Below, one piece after another: positions 1 through 6,157 of a DNA stretch of 8,612 nucleotides. The stretch is taken from positions 1 to 8,612 of the forward strand of contig CABQCC010000063.1 in NCBI GenBank assembly GCA_902462495.1, written 5' to 3'. The stretch's first letter is position 1; each line of letters opens with the position of its first letter. The position numbers were made by a program, and so were the translations under genes. A model generated the notes under the pieces. That model worked only from the letters and a program-made list of their open reading frames with translations. It did not search any database and was not told where the DNA came from. This DNA is from an uncultured Eubacterium sp. (GTDB taxonomy: Bacteria > Bacillota > Clostridia > Oscillospirales > Acutalibacteraceae).

Positions 1-61
1 ACTTTAAAGGATTTTACTTTTTTGGCTTTTTTTGTATCAATCACATTATGTAGAATTTTAC
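1..61 (+). other. T-rich upstream region, no supported gene
   Basis: This leader is rich in T runs. TTGGCT (22-27) and TATGTA (47-52) could be a promoter but are 19 bases apart and poor matches to consensus. One frame is open from the window edge to a TAG at 51-53, giving a short Phe-rich peptide that I do not recognise as the end of FtsX or any other protein. The upstream neighbour cannot be determined. Confidence 0.3.
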
Positions 62-66
62 GGAGG
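62..66 (+). promoter_or_regulatory. Ribosome binding site of the first M23 hydrolase
   Basis: GGAGG lies six bases before the ATG at 73, an ideal Shine-Dalgarno arrangement. It decides the start of the first gene: the same frame stays open upstream to a TTG at 22, but that codon has no ribosome site, and starting there would put an unlikely arginine-rich leader before a clean signal peptide. Confidence 0.85.
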
Positions 67-72
67 TGCAGA

Positions 73-1554
73 ATGAATAGATATGCGAAAAAAATTGTTT
101 CTGTTTTGATGAGTGCGTGTTTGATATGCACAAGTGCGGCAATCTGCACACCCGTTGGTGCAAACACAACCCAATCGCAGGAACAACGCAAAGAAGAACT
201 CGAAAAACAGCTTGAAGAAACAAACAAAAAGCTAAAGGAGCTTGGCAAGGAAAAGGATGACGCACAGGAATATCTTGATGTAATCGACACCAAGCTCGAC
301 ACGCTCAAGGAACAGTATTCAATCACCCTGAGCGAGGTGAACGAAACTGAAAACAGAGTGCACAAAACACAGGAAAACATAAGCACAAACACCCAAACGC
401 TAAAAGAAATTGAAGTGAGCCTAAAGGATATGGAGGCTCAGTCTGCAACCCTTGAAGCGGAATACGATGATGTTTGGCAAAAATACTGCCAGAGAGCCAG
501 AGCGATTTATGTCAGCGGTGAAACCGAAAGTGTACTTACTTTCTTACTCTCTGCCGATGGCATACAAAACTTTTTGACAAGGCTTGAAATGGTGTCTGCC
601 GTTGCAAAAAAAGACAGCAAACTCCTGAAAGAGATGAACACCAAAATTGAGCAAGTTCAGACTTCACGCAAAGCGCTCGGCGAAAAGCGAGAGGAACTGA
701 ACAAAACTCAAAAGGTGCTCAAATCCGACACCGAAAGTTTGAAAGTTCAACAGGTTTCGCTCAACGAAAAAGAAGCCGAAATGAAGAAGAAAAAATCGGC
801 GATGGAAAAACAACAGATTGAGGCAAACACAACACTTCAAAAAATTAACGACCAAACAAAGGAATATTCGGAACTTCACGACATAACTCAAGAGGAAATC
901 GACCGAATCGACAACGAAATCCAAGAGGCTATCAAGAAGTACCAGAACAAGCAAACAACGACCAAAAAGAAAAAGAAGCCGACCACAACAAAGCCGACTA
1001 CGACCAAACCGACAACCACAAAGAAAAACGAAACAACCACAGAGCAAGTGACTGAAACAACGACCGAGGAGGAAACAACCGAAAATGAAAGTTCCTCCGA
1101 CTTCATCAATATGACCTATCCTTGCCCTGATCACACAAGAATTACCTGCCCGTTCCACGGCTACTCGGGTCACAACGGTTGCGACTTTTCAACAGGCGGA
1201 ACAACGGGTCACAAAATCGTTGCGGCAGACAGCGGAACGGTCATCATTTCAAAAGACATTTACTGCAACCGTGACACCTGCAAAAAGAGTTACCACGGCA
1301 ACGGATATTGCAGCTATGGCAGATACATTGTTATTATGCACGACCGACCAAACAAAAACGGACAAACCGTCTACTCACTTTATGCGCACAACAGCGTTCG
1401 CACCGTATCGGCGGGTCAGCATGTCAGCAAGGGTCAGCAAATCGCACTCAGCGGTTCAACAGGAAATTCAACAGGACCTCATCTTCACTTTGAGGTCAGA
1501 GTCGGCGACGGCTCATACGGCAGCGCCGTAAATCCGGCAATTTATTTACCATAA
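73..1554 (+). CDS. Secreted PcsB-like coiled-coil murein hydrolase, M23 family (paralogue 1)
   Basis: This 493-residue protein is predicted to be exported and to cut, or help cut, peptidoglycan during division or wall remodelling. Residues 1-30 form a Sec signal peptide (basic start, hydrophobic core, likely cleavage after VGA). Residues about 36-290 are a long Lys/Glu-rich coiled coil of the PcsB/EnvC type, with the characteristic RARAIYVSG and RLEMVSAVAKKDSKLL segments. A Thr-rich linker (295-343) has a Lys half followed by a Glu half. The C-terminal M23 (LytM) domain, about 345-493, has all zinc/catalytic motifs: H367-x3-D371, H439 in YAHNS, and H470-L-H472. Unlike the downstream paralogue it carries extra cysteines in the M23 domain (351, 359, 370, 398, 403, 413), three of them in an inserted loop. 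PcsB-type proteins are known to be controlled by FtsEX; ftsEX is not visible here, so that link is inference. M23 membership is certain; the cell-division role is likely. Confidence 0.93.
   Translation: MNRYAKKIVSVLMSACLICTSAAICTPVGANTTQSQEQRKEELEKQLEETNKKLKELGKEKDDAQEYLDVIDTKLDTLKEQYSITLSEVNETENRVHKTQENISTNTQTLKEIEVSLKDMEAQSATLEAEYDDVWQKYCQRARAIYVSGETESVLTFLLSADGIQNFLTRLEMVSAVAKKDSKLLKEMNTKIEQVQTSRKALGEKREELNKTQKVLKSDTESLKVQQVSLNEKEAEMKKKKSAMEKQQIEANTTLQKINDQTKEYSELHDITQEEIDRIDNEIQEAIKKYQNKQTTTKKKKKPTTTKPTTTKPTTTKKNETTTEQVTETTTEEETTENESSSDFINMTYPCPDHTRITCPFHGYSGHNGCDFSTGGTTGHKIVAADSGTVIISKDIYCNRDTCKKSYHGNGYCSYGRYIVIMHDRPNKNGQTVYSLYAHNSVRTVSAGQHVSKGQQIALSGSTGNSTGPHLHFEVRVGDGSYGSAVNPAIYLP
979..1023 (+). 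repeat. Three tandem PTTTK codon repeats in the linker
   Basis: Three consecutive 15-base units (979-993, 994-1008, 1009-1023) each encode Pro-Thr-Thr-Thr-Lys, residues 303-317 of the first hydrolase. The units differ at synonymous positions, so this is a diverged protein-level repeat rather than a fresh DNA slippage product. It sits in the flexible spacer between coiled coil and M23 domain. Confidence 0.9.
1432..1481 (+). repeat. Near-identical 50-base segment, copy 1 (M23 HxH region)
   Basis: This segment matches 2956-3005 in the second hydrolase at 45 of 50 bases by direct comparison, without gaps. It encodes the GQQIA...GSTGNSTGPH stretch leading into the HxH motif. Most of the rest of the two genes is far more diverged at the DNA level. 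Confidence 0.8.
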
Positions 1555-1573
1555 ATCTAAAAGCAATCAAAAC

Positions 1574-1579
1574 AAGGGG
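1574..1579 (+). promoter_or_regulatory. Ribosome binding site for a TTG start
   Basis: AAGGGG lies eight bases before the TTG at 1588. It supports that non-ATG codon as the start of the second hydrolase, because the residues read from it (MKPIIKK followed by a hydrophobic core) form a complete signal peptide and no ATG lies between the site and that peptide. Confidence 0.75.
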
Positions 1580-1587
1580 TCTTCAAT

Positions 1588-3069
1588 TTGAAACCAATCA
1601 TCAAAAAATCCGTAGCAATCATACTTTCTTTGACAATGCTGTCAACCGCAAGTGTCAGCGTGTACGCAAACGAAAGCACCACAGCAAGCCAAAATTCAAC
1701 CGAAAAGCAAACCACCACGGGTGTGGCGGTGACAGACGCAGACGGCAAGGCAGTCACCAACCAAAGCGGTGAAGCTGTTACAATGTCGCCCGAAGAAGCA
1801 CTCAACCAACAAAAGGTTGACCTTGAAGCAAAGCTGAAAGAAAGCGAAGAAAAACTCGCAAAATATCAAAAAGGTCAAATGGCGACCGAGGAATACATCA
1901 ATTCGCTTGATGAAAAAATCGGATATATGAACCAAGATTTGAGCGTGCTCGACAGCCAGATTTCCACCGCCCGTGAAAAAATCAGGGGCTTGAAGCAAGA
2001 AACAAAGCAGTTGAAAAAAGCAATCAAAGAAGTTCAAAAACAATATGACGCAACTGCCGAGGAAATCGATGCACTCAACAAATCGTTCCAAAAAACCTAC
2101 GCTGCATACTGCCTGCGAATGAGGGCAATGTACATATCGGGTTCGGACAGCATACTTGTTGCTCTGCTCACAAGCAAGGACATCAGCCAATTTTTGTCAC
2201 GATACGAAATGATTAAAGCTGTGTCAAAATCAGACGCAAAGCTCCTCAAAGAAGCAAAGAAAAAGACAAAGCAAATCAGCGAAAAAAGCGACAAAATCGC
2301 AGAGCAAAAAGCAATGCTTGAAAACAGCAAGGCTGTGCTTGACGAAAAAAGCGCCATCATCGAAAACGAGCGTGACGGAATTGAAAGCAAGCAGTCTGAA
2401 ATCGCACAAAAGAAAATCATTCTTGCACAGGACAGAGCCGAAAGTGATGCACTCCTTGCGGAATATGCACAAAAAACACAGCTGTATTCCGAATACAAAT
2501 ACGAGGACGAGGAACTTTTGAAGCAAGTTGACGAGGAAATCAACAGCGTTTTGAACGGACTCAAAACTCCCGAAGAAGCAACCACCGCCGTAAAGAACAA
2601 CAAGAACGACAAAAAGCACAACACCGCAAGCAACAGTAATTCTTCTCCGCTTTACTACAATTCGGCAGGTGTGCTCAACCTGACCTACCCTGCACCGGGA
2701 CATTATTCCGTTTCCTGTGCATTCGGCAGATACAGTTCAGGCAAGGCGCACACCGGCACAGACTTCCCTTACCCGGTCGGCTCAAAAGTTGTTGCCGCAC
2801 AAAAAGGTATCGTAATCAAAACAAGAGAACTCAATTATTCATACGGCAAATATGTTATGATTTACCACGGCACGGACAATTTGGGCAGAAAAATCGTAAC
2901 CCTCTACGCCCACAACTCACAGCTTCTTGTAAGCACGGGTCAAACCGTTAAAAAAGGTCAGCAAATCGCAAAAGGCGGTTCAACAGGCAATTCAACAGGA
3001 CCTCACTGCCACTTTGAACTCATCATTGACGGAAACAAGGTGAACTCTGCGCCGTATTTGAGCAAATAA
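1588..3069 (+). CDS. Secreted PcsB-like coiled-coil murein hydrolase, M23 family (paralogue 2)
   Basis: This is a second 493-residue exported peptidoglycan hydrolase, paralogous to the gene 33 bases upstream. Translation probably starts at TTG 1588. Residues 1-27 are a signal peptide with likely cleavage after VYA. A Thr/Ser-rich stretch (28-70) precedes a long coiled coil (about 72-325) carrying the PcsB-type RMRAMYISG and SRYEMIKAVSKSDAKLL segments, close matches to paralogue 1. An Asn/Lys/Ser-rich linker (about 330-352) replaces the Thr/Glu linker of paralogue 1. The M23 domain (about 355-493) has H388-x3-D392, H442 in YAHNS and H473-C-H475, so the zinc site is complete. It lacks the cysteine-rich insertion of paralogue 1. 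The absence of a terminator between the genes suggests co-transcription. The enzyme could cleave directly or activate an amidase as EnvC does; intact zinc ligands favour direct cleavage. Confidence 0.93.
   Translation: MKPIIKKSVAIILSLTMLSTASVSVYANESTTASQNSTEKQTTTGVAVTDADGKAVTNQSGEAVTMSPEEALNQQKVDLEAKLKESEEKLAKYQKGQMATEEYINSLDEKIGYMNQDLSVLDSQISTAREKIRGLKQETKQLKKAIKEVQKQYDATAEEIDALNKSFQKTYAAYCLRMRAMYISGSDSILVALLTSKDISQFLSRYEMIKAVSKSDAKLLKEAKKKTKQISEKSDKIAEQKAMLENSKAVLDEKSAIIENERDGIESKQSEIAQKKIILAQDRAESDALLAEYAQKTQLYSEYKYEDEELLKQVDEEINSVLNGLKTPEEATTAVKNNKNDKKHNTASNSNSSPLYYNSAGVLNLTYPAPGHYSVSCAFGRYSSGKAHTGTDFPYPVGSKVVAAQKGIVIKTRELNYSYGKYVMIYHGTDNLGRKIVTLYAHNSQLLVSTGQTVKKGQQIAKGGSTGNSTGPHCHFELIIDGNKVNSAPYLSK
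2956..3005 (+). repeat. Near-identical 50-base segment, copy 2 (M23 HxH region)
   Basis: This is the partner of 1432-1481. Four of the five differences are clustered at one codon-and-a-bit (the residues before GGST), leaving flanking runs of 15 identical bases and 30 of 31 identical bases. Either gene conversion between the tandem paralogues or simple conservation of the catalytic motif with shared codon choice could explain it. Confidence 0.8.
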
Positions 3070-3073
3070 TAAA

Positions 3074-3688
3074 ATGAACAAAATAAATTATCAAAAAGAA
3101 TTAGACAAAATCACAGACAGCCTGAACGGAGATGTTCCAAAACTGTTTTTGCACTCCTGCTGTGCTCCGTGTTCAAGCTACACGCTGGAATATTTGAGCA
3201 ATTATTTTGACATCACGGTGTACTATTTTAACCCGAACATCTCACCGAAGGCGGAGTTTGACAAGAGATATGCAGAGCAAAAGCGATTGATTGAGGCTCT
3301 GCCGTCAAAGCACCCAATCAAGTTGGTGCGTGGCGAATATGACTACAACGATTTTTTGGAAATAGCAAAAGGCTACGAGGATGTTCCCGAGGGCGGAGAA
3401 CGCTGTTTCAGGTGCTACCGTATGCGACTTGAAAGCACAGCGAAGCTCGCAAAGGAACAAGGCTTTGATTATTTCTGCACAACACTCTCAATCAGTCCGC
3501 TGAAAAACAGCCAAAAAATCAACGAAATAGGCTGTGAAATTGCAGAAAAATACGGCATAAAATGGTTGCCGTCGGACTTCAAGAAAAAAGAGGGCTACAA
3601 GCGTTCTATCGAACTCAGCCGAGAATATCAGCTTTACAGACAAAATTTCTGCGGCTGTGTTTTTTCAAAGGAGAACAAAGATGAATAA
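3074..3688 (+). CDS. queH: Epoxyqueuosine reductase QueH
   Basis: QueH catalyses the last step of queuosine synthesis, reducing epoxyqueuosine in the wobble position of GUN-anticodon tRNAs to queuosine; it is the cytoplasmic non-homologous replacement for QueG. The 204-residue protein shows the DUF208/QueH cysteine pattern: C29-C30-x2-C33 near the N-terminus (HSCCAPCSSY), C111-x2-C114 (RCFRCYRMR) and the C-terminal C193-G-C195. These match the iron-sulfur/metal site known for the family. YYFNPNI (50-56) and TTLSISPLKN (mid-protein) are further family hallmarks. The ATG at 3074 follows the previous stop by four bases with no good Shine-Dalgarno sequence, so translation may depend on ribosomes terminating on the M23 gene. 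Its last eight bases overlap rarA. No other queuosine genes are in the window. Confidence 0.95.
   Translation: MNKINYQKELDKITDSLNGDVPKLFLHSCCAPCSSYTLEYLSNYFDITVYYFNPNISPKAEFDKRYAEQKRLIEALPSKHPIKLVRGEYDYNDFLEIAKGYEDVPEGGERCFRCYRMRLESTAKLAKEQGFDYFCTTLSISPLKNSQKINEIGCEIAEKYGIKWLPSDFKKKEGYKRSIELSREYQLYRQNFCGCVFSKENKDE
3668..3673 (+). promoter_or_regulatory. Ribosome binding site of rarA inside queH
   Basis: AAGGAG lies seven bases before ATG 3681 and inside the queH reading frame. It selects ATG 3681 over an in-frame ATG at 3657, which would add eight residues (MFFQRRTK) not expected in the family. Confidence 0.85.
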
Positions 3689-4949
3689 ACCGTTGGCAGA
3701 CAGAATAAGACCAACCGAACTCTGCGATGTTGTGGGGCAAAAGCACCTGCTGTCCCCCGACAAAGCACTATACAATATGATTGAAAACGGCGACATACCG
3801 AACCTGATATTCTACGGACCGTCGGGTGTCGGCAAAACAACGGTCGCTTCAATCATAGCAAACAAAACAAAGCGTGCGTTGAGAAAGCTCAACGGCACAT
3901 CCGCATCAACACAAGACATCAAGGACATTGTGGCAGAAATAGGCACTTTTTCCGCTCCGAACGGAATTTTGCTTTATCTTGACGAAATTCAGTATTTCAA
4001 CAAGCGCCAACAACAATCCCTCCTTGAATACATAGAAAACGGCAAAATCACACTTATTGCCTCCACCACCGAAAACCCATATTTTTATGTGTATTCGGCA
4101 ATACTTTCTCGTTCAACGGTGTTTGAATTCAAAGCACTTGACTGCAACGATGTTATGCCTGCCGTGGAGCGAGGCTTTAAATTTTTGGAAAAAGAAAACG
4201 ACATCAAAATCACCTATCCCGATGAGGTGGTAAAAAAGATTGCGCTCGGCTGTGGCGGTGATGTTCGCAAAGCACTCAACAGCGTTGAAAATTGCTACTT
4301 TGCCACCCCGACAGTTGACGGCGAAAAATCAATCACCGTTGAAACTGCGGAGGAACTGACGCAAAAATCGGCGATGCGATACGACAAAGACGGCGACGAG
4401 CACTACGACATTGTGTCGGCATACCAAAAAAGTATGAGAGGTTCGGACACAAACGCCGCTTTGCACTATCTTGCAAGACTGCTTGAAGCGGGAGATTTGC
4501 CGTCGGCTTGCAGGCGACTTATGGTGTGTGCCTGCGAGGATGTCGGGCTTGCGTATCCGCAGATTATTCCGATTGTCAAAGCGGCGGTTGACGCAGCAAT
4601 GATGGTCGGCTTACCTGAGGCGAGAATTCCGCTTGCGGATGCGGTTGTTCTTGTTGCCGAGTCGCCAAAATCAAACAGCGCCTACGAAGCGATAAACTCG
4701 GCAATGGCGGATGTGAAAAAGGGCAACTTCGGTCCTGTTCCACGACAGCTTCAAAACAAGCATTTTGACGGCGAGGACGCAGAAATCAAAGGACAGCACT
4801 ATGTCTATCCTCACGATTGCCCAAATCATTGGACTGAACAACAATATCTGCCCGACAAGCTGAAAAATGCAAAATATTACGAATACGGAAAAAACAAAAA
4901 CGAACAGGCTCACAAGGATTATTGGAGCAAAATAAAAGGCGAAAAATGA
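3681..4949 (+). CDS. rarA: Replication-associated recombination protein A (RarA/MgsA AAA+ ATPase)
   Basis: RarA (MgsA; WRNIP1/Mgs1 in eukaryotes) is a cytoplasmic clamp-loader-like AAA+ ATPase that acts at stalled replication forks. The 422-residue product is close to the usual length (about 420-450). It opens with the family signature PLADRIRP and VVGQKHLL, then Walker A GPSGVGKT (46-53, K52), Walker B LYLDEIQ (D101, E102), sensor 1 ASTTENP (127-133) and a probable arginine finger R144 in LSRS. The C-terminal half has the RarA tetramerisation-type helical region with ACEDVGLAYPQ, SPKSNSAYEAI and YVYPHDCPNHW. Some positions differ from classical RarA: DEIQYFNKRQQQ instead of DEIHRFNK, and LNGTSAS in place of the usual LSAVTSG-like stretch, features I associate with a clostridial variant. 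It overlaps queH by eight bases and nth by four, implying coupled translation. Confidence 0.94.
   Translation: MNKPLADRIRPTELCDVVGQKHLLSPDKALYNMIENGDIPNLIFYGPSGVGKTTVASIIANKTKRALRKLNGTSASTQDIKDIVAEIGTFSAPNGILLYLDEIQYFNKRQQQSLLEYIENGKITLIASTTENPYFYVYSAILSRSTVFEFKALDCNDVMPAVERGFKFLEKENDIKITYPDEVVKKIALGCGGDVRKALNSVENCYFATPTVDGEKSITVETAEELTQKSAMRYDKDGDEHYDIVSAYQKSMRGSDTNAALHYLARLLEAGDLPSACRRLMVCACEDVGLAYPQIIPIVKAAVDAAMMVGLPEARIPLADAVVLVAESPKSNSAYEAINSAMADVKKGNFGPVPRQLQNKHFDGEDAEIKGQHYVYPHDCPNHWTEQQYLPDKLKNAKYYEYGKNKNEQAHKDYWSKIKGEK
4934..4939 (+). promoter_or_regulatory. Ribosome binding site of nth inside rarA
   Basis: AAAAGG lies six bases before ATG 4946 and within the last codons of rarA. 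It supports ATG 4946, in an ATGA start-stop overlap, over an in-frame TTG at 4922 that would add the lysine/arginine-rich leader MEQNKRRK. Confidence 0.75.
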
Positions 4950-5578
4950 CGAAAAAGGAAAGAGCGTTAAACGCAATTGAAGTTCTCAAAAAAGAATATC
5001 CCGAAGCGATTTGCTCGCTCAATTCATCAAACCCGTTTGAGCTTTTGGTGGCGGTCAGGTTGTCGGCGCAATGCACAGACGCAAGAGTAAATCTCGTCAC
5101 CCCTGCATTGTTTGAAAAATACAAAACGCTTGACGACTACTGCAATGCCGATGTCAAGGACATTGAAAAGCTCATTCATTCCTGCGGATTCTACAAAAGC
5201 AAGGCGACTTCTATAATCGATATGGCGCACGGTGTGCGTGACCGATTCGGAGGAGTCGTTCCGGACAATATTGACGACCTCATCACCCTCAACGGAGTCG
5301 GAAGAAAAACGGCAAACCTCATTGTCGGCGATGTTTACGGCAAGGAGTCAATCGTTGTTGACACTCATATGATTAGAATTGCAAACCGAATCGGACTTGT
5401 GAACGAAAAAGACCCGAAAAAAATCGAGTTTGCTCTCAAAAAAATAATACCGAGCGAAGAAGGCTCGGATTTCTGCCACAGGATAGTGCTTTTCGGCAGA
5501 GATATATGCTCGGCAAGAAAGCCGAAATGCGACATCTGTCCTATGGAATATAACTGCAAAAAGGTTGGACTAAAGTAA
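4946..5578 (+). CDS. nth: Endonuclease III, bifunctional DNA glycosylase/AP lyase
   Basis: Endonuclease III removes oxidised pyrimidines from DNA and nicks the resulting abasic site in base-excision repair. The 210-residue protein is almost exactly the family's usual length (E. coli Nth has 211). It shows the N-terminal NPFELLVAV.LSAQCTD segment with Q42, the helix-hairpin-helix LNGVGRKTANLIVG (115-128) with catalytic Lys121, and catalytic Asp139 in VVDTH. The C-terminal four-cysteine cluster is complete, C188-x6-C195-x2-C198-x5-C204, the spacing that binds [4Fe-4S] in Nth. One small difference from E. coli is Phe183 before GR where E. coli has His. The intact lysine makes it a bifunctional Nth rather than a MutY, which lacks it. 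It is embedded between rarA and a small kinase with overlapping ends, so it is likely made from the same message. Confidence 0.96.
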   Translation: MTKKERALNAIEVLKKEYPEAICSLNSSNPFELLVAVRLSAQCTDARVNLVTPALFEKYKTLDDYCNADVKDIEKLIHSCGFYKSKATSIIDMAHGVRDRFGGVVPDNIDDLITLNGVGRKTANLIVGDVYGKESIVVDTHMIRIANRIGLVNEKDPKKIEFALKKIIPSEEGSDFCHRIVLFGRDICSARKPKCDICPMEYNCKKVGLK

Positions 5579-6081
5579 TGAACAGGGAGAACATAATATT
5601 GATTGGAATGCCCGGCAGCGGAAAAAGCACTTGCGGTGTGCTTGCAGCCAAGGCTTTGCTGAAGAATTTTTTTGACACGGACCTGCTGTTTCAGGGGCTT
5701 GAAGAAAAGAAACTTCAGGATATAATTGACGAAAACGGCATTGAATACTTTTTGGCTGCCGAGGAGCGAACAATTTTGTCGCTCGACATAAATGCAACCG
5801 TTGTTGCAACGGGCGGAAGCGTGGTTTACAGCGACAAATCCATGGAGCACCTAAAGGAAAGCGGAAAAATCATTTTTCTCAATTTGAGCTACGACACAAT
5901 GGTTGACAGAATAAAAAACATCACAACCCGTGGAGTAGTTGTCAAAAAAGGTGATTCGCTTGAAGATATGTACAACGAAAGACTGCCTATGTATCAAAAA
6001 TGGGCAGATGTGATTATTGACTGCGACAACAAAACAGTTGAGGAAACAGTTGCCGAAATTGTGAAAGTTGCCGAGAAATAA
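5578..6081 (+). CDS. Shikimate-kinase-like P-loop kinase, substrate uncertain
   Basis: This 167-residue cytoplasmic protein has the shikimate kinase fold: Walker A GMPGSGKST (10-18), the DTD motif (D33, D35) that in AroK positions magnesium and shikimate, an ATGGS segment (77-81), a LID arginine (R118) and ERLPMYQKWAD (134-144), which carries the equivalent of the C-terminal substrate arginine (R135). Two positions differ from true AroK. The FRxxE motif, whose arginine grips the shikimate carboxylate, reads YFLAAEER here, with Leu59 in the arginine's place; and the GGG loop is GGS. I therefore call it shikimate-kinase-like: the ATP site looks competent but the substrate may differ. No other aromatic-pathway gene is nearby. 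ATG 5578 overlaps the nth stop (TAATG) and has only a weak, distant ribosome site, suggesting translational coupling. It is the last gene before the guaB promoter. Confidence 0.8.
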   Translation: MNRENIILIGMPGSGKSTCGVLAAKALLKNFFDTDLLFQGLEEKKLQDIIDENGIEYFLAAEERTILSLDINATVVATGGSVVYSDKSMEHLKESGKIIFLNLSYDTMVDRIKNITTRGVVVKKGDSLEDMYNERLPMYQKWADVIIDCDNKTVEETVAEIVKVAEK

Positions 6082-6088
6082 AAAAGTC

Positions 6089-6117
6089 TTGATTTCATAC
6101 ACTTAAAATGGTATGAT
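6089..6117 (+). promoter_or_regulatory. Extended -10 sigma-A promoter for guaB
   Basis: TTGATT (6089-6094) and TATGAT (6112-6117) are separated by exactly 17 bases, close matches to the TTGACA/TATAAT consensus. TG at 6109-6110 adds the extended -10 (TGn) motif. Transcription would start near 6124, giving a leader of roughly 34 bases, too short to hold a riboswitch. This fits a strong vegetative promoter for a housekeeping gene. Confidence 0.75.
6095..6116 (+). promoter_or_regulatory. Inverted repeat over the guaB -10: possible operator
   Basis: TCATAC (6095-6100) and GTATGA (6111-6116) are perfect inverted repeats separated by 10 bases. They fill the promoter spacer and overlap five bases of the -10 hexamer, where a dimeric repressor would block RNA polymerase. 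The arms are short and the region is AT-rich, so chance is possible. I cannot name a regulator. Confidence 0.35.
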
Positions 6118-6146
6118 AGATAAAATATTCTAATATATAATTTAAT

Positions 6147-6152
6147 GGGAGG
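6147..6152 (+). promoter_or_regulatory. Ribosome binding site of guaB
   Basis: GGGAGG is a near-perfect match to the anti-Shine-Dalgarno complement and lies five bases before ATG 6158. It is among the strongest ribosome sites in the window, in keeping with high expression of guaB. Confidence 0.85.
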
Positions 6153-6157
6153 TTGTT

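Noticed and set aside
22..72. In-frame TTG at 22 as the start of the first hydrolase
   Set aside because: It has no ribosome site, whereas GGAGG sits six bases before ATG 73 and a normal signal peptide starts there.
115..121. Possible lipobox cysteine (MSAC, Cys16) in the first hydrolase
   Set aside because: Met at -3 is atypical, the hydrophobic stretch continues past the cysteine, and a good signal peptidase I site follows at VGA.
664..1173. Minus-strand open frame of 169 codons inside the first hydrolase
   Set aside because: Its Phe/Leu/Cys-rich product is the expected antisense reading of a Lys/Glu-rich coiled coil, and it recalls no known family.
1696..2703. Three overlapping minus-strand open frames inside the second hydrolase
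   Set aside because: They are Phe/Leu/Ser-rich antisense shadows of the coiled-coil region, which is clearly coding on the + strand.
3657..3680. ATG 3657 as the start of rarA
   Set aside because: AAGGAG is correctly spaced for ATG 3681, and the RarA N-terminal signature begins right after that codon.
4922..4945. TTG 4922 as the start of nth
   Set aside because: AAAAGG is placed for ATG 4946, which gives the normal family length and a standard ATGA overlap.
6118..6157. Purine riboswitch upstream of guaB
   Set aside because: The predicted leader is only about 34 bases and AT-rich, far too short for a purine or guanidine-type aptamer.
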